Below are positions 57,001 through 64,000 of a stretch of DNA of 64,000 nucleotides, piece by piece (position 1 is the first letter of the stretch; the number at the start of each line of letters is the position of its first letter). The DNA is from Rhea pennata (lineage: Eukaryota > Chordata > Aves > Rheiformes > Rheidae): the NCBI RefSeq assembly GCF_028389875.1, contig NC_084663.1:98879190-98943189 (forward strand). Reading direction: 5' to 3'. The notes below the pieces were generated by a model that did not search any database, was not told the DNA's origin, and saw only the letters and a program-made list of their open reading frames with translations. The translations under genes and the position numbers were made by a program.

Positions 57001-60000
57001 TAAGGAAAATTAAAGTGTAAAAGGATAGCCTGAAAGACCCAAGAGTTGAGCACAGCTCTTGTGAGCCCCTGCCAAGAACTTAAGACCTTTTTTGCCTTAC
57101 AGGGAACGTGTGGGGGCTGGTGGGCTCATTGGTTTTCTTAAACTAAATACTGTTCTTTTGTTTCTAGGGTCGCATGACTCTTTCAGCTACTGGGTTGATG
57201 AGAAATCTCCTGTGGGACCAGACCAAGCCACAGCCATCAAACGTTTGGCCAAAATTTCTTTGGTTAAAAAGATTATGAAGAAATGGTCAGTGACTCAAAA
57301 CCTGACTTTCAAAGAGCAATTGGAAGGTGGGATCCGCTACTTTGATCTTCGTGTGTCTTCCAAGCCTGGGGAAGTAGGACAGGAGATTTACTTCATACAT
57401 GGCTTGTTTGGCATCAAAGTATGGGATGGGCTGATGGAGATTAACACTTTCCTTGAACAGCACCCCAAGGAAGTCATCTTCTTGGACTTCAATCACTTCT
57501 ATGCCATGGATGACAGTCATCACTTCTACTTGATCAACAGGATCCGCTCAGCATTTGGATCCAAACTTTGTTCCATTGCATGTGTAGAGCATGTGACATT
57601 ACAGTACATGTGGGAGAAGAAACACCAGGTGGGGAAAGAATGTGTAGGGTTCTTCAAACCCCAAAGGTTAAGATATGAGTAGAAAGGCTGAGAGTGATTG
57701 CTACTTAGACATTAGCCAGTGAACACAGATGGCTTCCACATCCAGTAATTTCAAGCCCACTTGAGACTGCTGTGTGTAGTCTGCGTGTTTCTTCCTGTGA
57801 ATTTGCAGCTGTGTAACCCCCTCACCCATGGTGTGGCTGGCTTGTGTCCTTCTCCCAAGCATGTTCCTTAAATAATTAAGTTATACTGTACCTGGGGTCT
57901 GTGCCTATTACCAAAAAGTATTTTCTTTCTGGAAGACCACATGGTGCTGATTTGTGTTGGTGAGAATGTGTTAAATTCTGTCATTTTAGCTTATATGAAG
58001 CATACAAGCTGTATTATGATTAAGAGTTGATGTAGAATATCTTAGCTACTTTGCTTCCATACAAGTCTTACTGAGGCAGGATTAAATGCATTTTGTGACT
58101 GTGGTAATTGCTTGCATACATGCATGCAAACTGAGAGATCAAGTCTCAGTGACTGCATTTAATTTTTAAATTATAAAAAAGGTTAGGAGAAACTACTCTA
58201 AATGTTTGCTGTCAGTGCTTTGCCTTAGTTTTACTGGTGTCCAGTAAAAAGTTAGTTTTGAGTTTGGGTGTTTGAAGTGTTGCAGTTTTATGTGCTGCTT
58301 TCTTAAAAGGAGCCACACTATAAGGCATAAAATACTGACTTCTGACCTAGAGAAGAGTTTCTGACAGCAGGACTGGCTTTGGCATTTCATTCAGTAAATG
58401 CAAGTGGGATACCACTGTATGCCAGTCTGCCTGACATGCTTTAGCTTCTTAAGAGTTATGTAGAAAATGGCAAGCTAGCTAAAACACTTACCTTCAAGTA
58501 CAAATGGGTATGTTCTGTGACAATGCTTTGAAATGCTTTTAAGCTGAATGCTTTCAATGATACTTCACTGTACTTCTGGCAACTTCATTGTTTTTAGCTG
58601 ATGACCCTTGAAGCCTGCAACAATCCTATCCTCATATCTGATTAAAATTATTTCCTTCTCTGTGGTAATAGTGCAACAAATTTACCGATAGTCGTGACTC
58701 AGAAGCAACTTCTTTTGCTTGGTCCTTTGTTAACTGCTATGCTAGCTCCAGCAGTAATGTACTAGTGTAAACTAGTGTTTTAAGAATACAGCAATGAAGT
58801 AAATTTTTAACTCATTTCTTCTCTTTGGGTTGTGTTGTTAGGTTCTCATTTTCTACCACCATCCACTGTACCGGGAGTATCCCTTCTTGTGGCCAGGGAG
58901 TAAAATGCCAGCACCATGGGCTAACACAACCAATGTGCACAAACTCTTACAGTTCCTGGAGACCACTCTCGAGGAACGAAGTCGTTACGGAACTTTTCAT
59001 GTTTCTCAAGCAATTCTCACACCTCGAGTGAAAACTATTGCACGGCATCTAATCCGTGGTCTGAAGAATACACTTGTTCATAGGTAAGGATGTGTCTTGA
59101 TCTTTCAGATTTTTAGCTTAATGCCTTTTGAGTTGAAGAGGCAATGAGTGAGCAAGAAACAGGGAAATGTTTACTTTAAAGGTGATCAAGTCATATTTTT
59201 AAGAAGCATGCAATTTTATTTTGTTACTGTTGCTGATGCCAGATATTTGCAGTCATTTTAACAATCATGAATTATTAGAGGTAATTGCAGATAAAGTAAC
59301 AGGGAATATATGTAAACATAAGTGCGTTTCCTAGTACCTGGAGTTCTTTGAGTGTAACTTCATGAAATATAGGCTAGACCCGTAGCTTAAGACTAATAAT
59401 TATTCCCAAATTGACTGGATTTGAATTTAGGGAAGAAAAACTTGTACCATAGAGGAAATCAAGGCTGAATTTTTTGTGGACTAAGTTCTGTGTTTCTTTT
59501 TGTACATATCTGACCTGGCAATTTTGGTAATGGCCAAAGATAGGTGACCTGAGGCCGTACATTTCTGTGCATGCGTATTGAGGTTATCTTGCCAAAAAAT
59601 GAAATGAACATTTTCTTCTACTACTGACTGTTGCACAACTTGCCTATTAATATCATTAGAATAGGAGTTTGCTGTGAGTAGGGCAGTATGCCAGTCATTT
59701 TGTAGTAGTGTTAACAGCATAAGTGTGACTGAGATCAGGTCTGTGTGTGGTTTGTTTATTTTTTAAATATTTTGATATTATCAGTTTGTAACCTATTTGC
59801 CAAAACTGTAACAGTTCTCTTGATCTGATCTCCTGGCCTGCTGTTTCATATTGACTATTTTGTCAAGATAAGCCATTAGTGACACAATAATATATCAGAT
59901 TCTACATAACACTTGTCCAGATGCTCACAACTGCCTTAACTTGTTCTGACTGTCATTGTGATCATCTGAGTAACTGAGCATAACACTGAGCATCAAGATA

Positions 60001-61845
60001 AAGGCATCCTTGTTTTGGCAGCCAGTTCATAGCTCCTTTGGGAGAATCATTGGTCACTTTAGTAGTAATTACAGTATTTTTTTTGAAGTCAAAGTCAATA
60101 TATTGTTTCTTAAAACTCTCTTCTAAAAAAGAGTGAGCATTGTGGTTCTACAACCAGAAAAGTTGTTGACAGAAGTATGGAAATTCTAGGTGAAATATAA
60201 ACCATGGAGTTCTTGGGCTTTTTCCTGTTTACAGAAATTAGTCTAGCAAAGGATAATCAAATCCAAATGATATTTGCCACCATTTACTCAGATACTTTTT
60301 AGCTTGCTCTTTGCTCAGACCTATGTTTAGCTTTATACGCTAGATGGTGCTCAAGACTGACATTTGCTGTTAATAAGCTGCACAAGTCTAAATGTACATT
60401 GTTGGTAGATATATTTAACAGAAAACATGAGTGTAATATCTGTGTATTGTATGTTTAATGTGCTATTGTCACATGATTAAAGGAAGAAAGATCATACTGA
60501 ATTTGTTCTTTTAAGGCAGCAAAGAGAGAACTTCATAGAATATCTAAGCTCTTTTGTTTCAACAGTGATTCCTGGCATAGATCCAGACTTAGCTCACTGA
60601 TATGAAGGAAGCTTTGCGTAGCTCCTTTTCTGCCCCCTTCATTTCCACTTGTTTGAAAGCAAGCTATGACAGATTAAAATAGAGGCCAGTGTTTGCTAAA
60701 GCATGAATGTTTACACATCCTGGCTGATGCATAAATCTGAGAGCTGTAGAGTTTACCATTTCTGTTTTGTTTTCACTTTTTTTGAGGGGGGAGGGAGGGA
60801 TGCAGGGTGTCTGTTCACTGATTTGCTTGTATGCAGTCATCTGTGTTGTATGCACATTATAGTGCTAATGTACATAAATACAATATACTTAGTTGTTCTT
60901 GTCTCTGTGCTGAAATCCCTGGGGTTTACATATTAAAGTACAGAAGCTTGTACAGACTCCTGACTTGCACTCTGTCCGAGACATACAACTTAAACTTCTC
61001 CCCACTGTAGTGTTAAAACAACTCCCAACACACCTCACCTTTCTCCAGTTACAATAATGTGTGGTGAGATGCTCAACCTTGACAGAGCTGAGAGCTAGAG
61101 TGTTAGAGTGTGGGTTTGATTTTTTTGCTCCTAATCCTACTGTTTTGGGTGAATACAGAAGCAGAAAAATTGATGTTTGGTGCAAATGCAGAGTGCACTG
61201 CCCTTTCCTAAGGCAAATGTTTCTGCCTGTGTGGGAAATGTTTTGGGACAGATCTGCCTTTCCCTTGGGCCATGCTGAGAGTCCTTGTGCAAGTCCTGCT
61301 GGTGTGTAATTAAGCTCTTCATCAACATGTACTTGAGCAAAAACAAAGTGGGATGGAGGAAATTGTAGCATAGTGTTAAATCCTGATGCACTGTCTGCTC
61401 AGTGAAGAGACCATGACTTGTGTGTTGTATGAATGGTAATTTTGATTGACAAAGAATATTTCTGTGCCAAATGGTTAGCATCTAATGACCAACATACCGT
61501 GATAAGTGCTCTTCCTATCAAGCTGGTTTTATTTCATGGGGGTCAGTCAGCATATGATCACGAACGTGAGATTAGTAACATAATCTACAAACATCATGTA
61601 ATATTTAAAATAAGCAGAATGTAACTTACAGATGACGAGGTCTTTTAAAATATATAATTTTTTTTTCTTTCATTCTTTTTAGGAACCTGCCTATGATCTT
61701 GAGTTGGGTAAAAACACAGAAACCAGGCGTTATGGGTGTTAATATAATTACATCAGACTTTGTGGAGCTTCTTGACTTTGCTGCTACAGTTATTGCATTA
61801 AATGATCTTCTTTTAGAAGAGGATGAATCTGCAACTAAACACTGA
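41825..61845 (+). CDS. PLCXD2: PLCXD2, PI-PLC X domain-containing protein, complete four-exon coding region
   Basis: PLCXD2 belongs to the small X-domain-only phosphatidylinositol phospholipase C family, which hydrolyses phosphoinositides and is reported as intracellular. Four exons (41825-41906, 57168-57628, 58842-59083, 61683-61845) join in phase to 948 nt, 315 residues plus stop. The X domain begins at GSHDS (His30, first catalytic His) and continues through IRYFDLR (83-89), IYFIHGLFG (second catalytic His, H105) and [10 protein letters not shown]. The C-terminal half includes [26 protein letters not shown] and GVNIITSDF, all close to mammalian PLCXD2 as I recall it. It has no signal peptide, EF hand, C2 or Y domain, as expected for the family. 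An in-frame ATG at 41735 would add 30 residues including an Arg-rich run. I chose 41825 for its better Kozak context (G at -3, G at +4). The gene lies head-to-tail after CD96. Confidence 0.96.
53358..53430 (+). repeat. AT-rich low-complexity (TTTATTATTTC-like)
   Basis: Imperfect tandem T/A-rich units such as TTATTATTTCTTT. The hydrophobic open frame over it is a consequence of the TTT/ATT codons. Confidence 0.7.
55176..56521 (+). mobile_element. CR1 LINE, 5'-truncated, same strand as PLCXD2
   Basis: The 3' 1.35 kb of a chicken-repeat-1 non-LTR retrotransposon. The reverse transcriptase part shows [15 protein letters not shown] (palm motif A; family usually AFD) and [16 protein letters not shown]. 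The catalytic FADD box reads FADA, so the palm aspartate pair is broken. The reading frame runs from 55176 to TAG 56442-56444 with only two internal nonsense codons (TGA 55728 and 56139) and no frameshift, which suggests a fairly recent copy. The 3' end has GGACTAGATGATCTCC, CCTTCCAACC and a terminal GATTCTATGATTCTAT. CR1 copies are normally truncated at the 5' end like this. It is inactive. Confidence 0.95.
57168..57628 (+). CDS. PLCXD2: PLCXD2 exon 2: catalytic X-domain core
   Basis: 461 nt, phase 1 to phase 0, residues 28-181. It contains both catalytic histidines (H30 in GSHDS, H105 in FIHGLFG), the substrate-pocket motif RYFDLR and the strand [10 protein letters not shown]. The acceptor is TTTGTTTCTAG and the donor GTGGGG at 57629. 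Reading on past the donor gives a false C-terminus. Confidence 0.96.
57629..58841 (+). other. PLCXD2 intron 2
   Basis: A phase 0 intron of 1.2 kb. Nothing else was recognised. Confidence 0.75.
58842..59083 (+). CDS. PLCXD2: PLCXD2 exon 3
   Basis: 242 nt, phase 0 to phase 2, residues 182-261 plus two bases of Arg262. It includes [19 protein letters not shown] and [17 protein letters not shown], and ends NTLVHR. The acceptor is TTGTTAG and the donor GTAAGG at 59084. Confidence 0.95.
59084..61682 (+). other. PLCXD2 intron 3
   Basis: A phase 2 intron of 2.6 kb, AT-rich, ending in TTCATTCTTTTTAG. No exon, repeat family or RNA gene was recognised. Confidence 0.7.
61683..61845 (+). CDS. PLCXD2: PLCXD2 exon 4: C-terminus and stop
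   Basis: 163 nt. The first base completes Arg262; the exon continues [18 protein letters not shown] and [15 protein letters not shown], ends TKH, then TGA at 61843-61845. It closes the X-domain barrel. Confidence 0.95.
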
Positions 61846-64000
61846 TTGTTGTGGTCTTATTGTTTCCTCAGTGGTGATCTTCAGAATCTCCTAAACTTTT
61901 TATTAAGTGAAACTACTGTAACCTGTTTATTTAAAAAGAAAAAATCTAGAGGAAGTGTGGTTAAAAATCATATCTCGGAAAGTCTCTTCTTTCACTGATG
62001 TGTAGGTCTGACTGGAACACAAAGTACTGTCTGAGTGCTGCTGCATGGCTTTTTGTGGCTACATGTTTGACTAAGTTATGCACACATCTGCTGCAGTACA
62101 GTGTGTTGTCTGCCTGCCAACAAGAGGCTGGCCTCTGAAGCAGATGTACCCAATTACTGTACGTGTCTCCCCGGTGACTGGACTCACCGTGGCTGTGTGT
62201 GTGTGTCTGGCTTGTTTCTCAGCTCAAGGACTCAAACCCAGGATTACTGCTGATCCTTTAGCAGTGGTTTTACCAGGCCAACCAAGACAATAACTGTTCT
62301 GGCCACCTCAGGCATAGCTGGTTTCAGCTGGAAGCTGCTGTTAATTCATTATGCTGTTCTGGGCACTACCTCTGACTTCCTTGAAGAAACAATATTGCTG
62401 CTGTTCAGAGGAAGCTGTTAATACTGAGTTGAATACTCTAACTGTAGTTTGGACCTGAGATGCAAACACTTGGAATGCTCTTCCTCTTTGGACTCCAAAC
62501 TCTTCTTCTGGACCTCTTTATTTTAATGCACATACTGCAGTCATGTTCAAGTGTGTATTTCCTCTTTGGAATTAATTTGGTAATTTGGAGAAAATGTTAG
62601 TGCTCGGATCATGAGTCTTATAAGTTAATTTCTATTATGAGGTGTTCAAGAAACCACCTAGCAACCTTTGTTTCTTGCTTCTTGTTCACTTATTTTCCAT
62701 ATATTTACTTTTCTGTGGGGGGAAACTTTGCACACAGATAACTTTTGTGGAAGGAAAAGAGATAAATGGGAATTTGTTCAAAAAAACAGGGCCTGATAAG
62801 GACTGTTCAAAACCTAAATATCCAATCTGAGGTTTATAGTGTGGTAGTGAATTCCAAAATCTGATCCAAATGTCAGAGCTGATGTGTTAAGAACAACTAC
62901 AGTGGAGGTAATTTTTTCAGCCTGTGCACACTTACGACTAAGGAAGAGCCACACAGAGGCAGACAGTGGTGCTGATTCTTTATGTGATGATTTTTGTGTT
63001 GATCAACAACAAAATGTTACCATGTGTTTGTCACATGATAGTACATATCAGTACTTAATTGACTAACTGATACTAGTCCTACAGTCTGATTTATCTCAGG
63101 TTCTCAGCACCTTCTCTGCTCAGTTGTCTTCCTAAAGCAACTGTTAGATGCTCTAATTATTCAATGATTACAAATTTATCTTAATCTCCTTATGTTATCC
63201 AAGAGAATGGATTGCCATTATATATATATTATTCAAAAAAAGCATGTTGTCTTCCTATCTTATCTGCCATTACAGTGTCACAGTACTGAAAAATCCTAAA
63301 GCATTATACTTGTTTGTTGCAAGCTCTGAACTTGGACAAGGTTATCTAAAGTTTGCAAACTTTCCATGTGAACCTTGACCGATTTGAATAGACTGTAATC
63401 TGATTTATCTGTTTGCATGTTTTGGGGGGCTTTTGCGTGGTGGTTTGTGTGTATTTTTTCAACTGAATACCCTTTTCTAAGGGAATGGGAAGTTCTGTTT
63501 TTTGAATCTCTCTTGTGTTTTGGTGGGAGGAGGAACAAGTAATGAAAAGCAATTTTAGGAAACTAAAAATGAACTTTCTGGTTTAAAACTTTGTTTGAAA
63601 ATCCCAGTGGAAGATTTTTATGGCTTGTTTATGAAACTGTCACAACCTGTTTTGAACAGCTCTGTTGTCTGCAAAGTGATTTAAAATACATAATTTCATT
63701 TAGCTGAAGTCTGTGTTAACCTACTTTTCTTGTGGCCCAAACAGAAACTCTAGTAGTACTAAATGTACAAGGTTGTTTTTGGTGGTTTTTAGTTACAAAT
63801 AGTCTTAGAGCTCAGAACTCAAAAAAACCTGGCATGAATGCAGATGAAACGGAAATGAATAATATGTTTGTAAGATTTCCTGTAGAAGTGGAGGACAAGG
63901 ATAGAGGCGAAGTAAGCATAATGTTTGCATTTGACCCTTAATATATTTTGTACTGTATATATCTACCTCAAAAGAGATTTATTAAGCTTAGCCAATATTT
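61846..64000 (+). other. PLCXD2 3' UTR and flanking sequence
   Basis: 2.15 kb of AT-rich sequence after the stop codon. I saw no canonical AATAAA or ATTAAA in this span, so the 3' UTR either uses a variant signal or runs past the window. A Pumilio-type TGTATATA is at 63954-63961. A 69-codon open frame at 63732-63941 (GTG first codon) is noted in the findings. Confidence 0.55.

Larger units (their letters stand above)
41907..57167 (+). other. PLCXD2 intron 1 (15.3 kb)
   Basis: A phase 1 intron. Its first about 350 bases are still CpG-rich; the rest is AT-rich and unique apart from a CR1 LINE at 55.18-56.52 kb and simple repeats: a pyrimidine tract at about 49.84-49.89 kb, TTTATTATTTC-type low complexity at about 53.36-53.43 kb, a C-run at about 54638-54657 and C11/A9 just after the CR1 at about 56761-56780. 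A phase-compatible 30-nt exon candidate lies at 49908-49937 (see findings). No independent gene was recognised. Confidence 0.7.

Noticed and set aside
57092..57167. Upstream extension of PLCXD2 exon 2
   Set aside because: The first codon is TTG, and an alternative acceptor at 57101-57102 would read into a stop in the required phase. TTTGTTTCTAG at 57167 restores GSHDS exactly.
57629..57682. Open frame continuing past PLCXD2 exon 2
   Set aside because: It reads through a GTGGGG donor. The conserved sequence continues in exon 3 with VLIFYHHP.
1..64000. CRISPR arrays, operons, phage or plasmid features
   Set aside because: Spliced vertebrate genes, CR1 and microsatellites show nuclear animal DNA; no regularly spaced direct repeats were seen.

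Overview
This window is vertebrate nuclear DNA, most likely from a bird. Exons are short and separated by kilobase-sized introns with GT..AG boundaries. Microsatellites and homopolymers are frequent. The one clear transposable element, at about 55.18-56.52 kb, is the 3' end of a CR1 LINE with the ATTCTATGATTCTAT-type tail usual in birds and other sauropsids. Two protein-coding genes lie on the + strand, in the order and orientation of human 3q13: CD96, then PLCXD2. I recalled that synteny from memory; no search was run.

Layout. 1-6.6 kb is non-coding upstream DNA. CD96 (TACTILE) runs from 6,791 to 32,591 in 15 coding exons. The exons join in one uninterrupted frame to a predicted 596-residue type I membrane protein: signal peptide, three Ig domains, a Ser/Thr-rich stalk made by six small phase 1-1 exons, a transmembrane helix, and a short proline-rich tail ending at a stop. 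32.6-41.2 kb is intergenic and contains one sharp CpG/GC-rich patch at about 34.5-34.7 kb with a strong CTCF-like motif; a second motif lies 430 bp upstream. At about 41.2-42.1 kb is a CpG-island promoter with two CCAAT boxes 30 bp apart. It feeds PLCXD2, which has four coding exons at 41,825-61,845 (315 residues from the chosen ATG) and a 15.3-kb first intron that holds the CR1 copy. The window ends in what looks like the PLCXD2 3' UTR.

The two genes are functionally unrelated. CD96 is a lymphocyte receptor of the nectin/PVR-binding group. PLCXD2 is a PI-PLC X-domain protein.

The observations most worth checking are these. (1) The CD96 tail has a YTTM (YXXM-type) motif at the tyrosine where mammals have an ITIM-like site, and it lacks the tyrosine that carries YXXM in human. 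(2) The first Ig domain has a cluster of five extra cysteines. (3) The CD96 stalk region contains a phase-matched 30-nt exon-like segment with an in-frame stop, a potential soluble-receptor switch or a dead exon. (4) PLCXD2 intron 1 contains a phase-matched 30-nt cassette-exon candidate. (5) Two CTCF-like motifs separate the genes. (6) CD96 intron 10 has a compact AP-1/MARE cluster. No prokaryote-like system, CRISPR array or operon is present.
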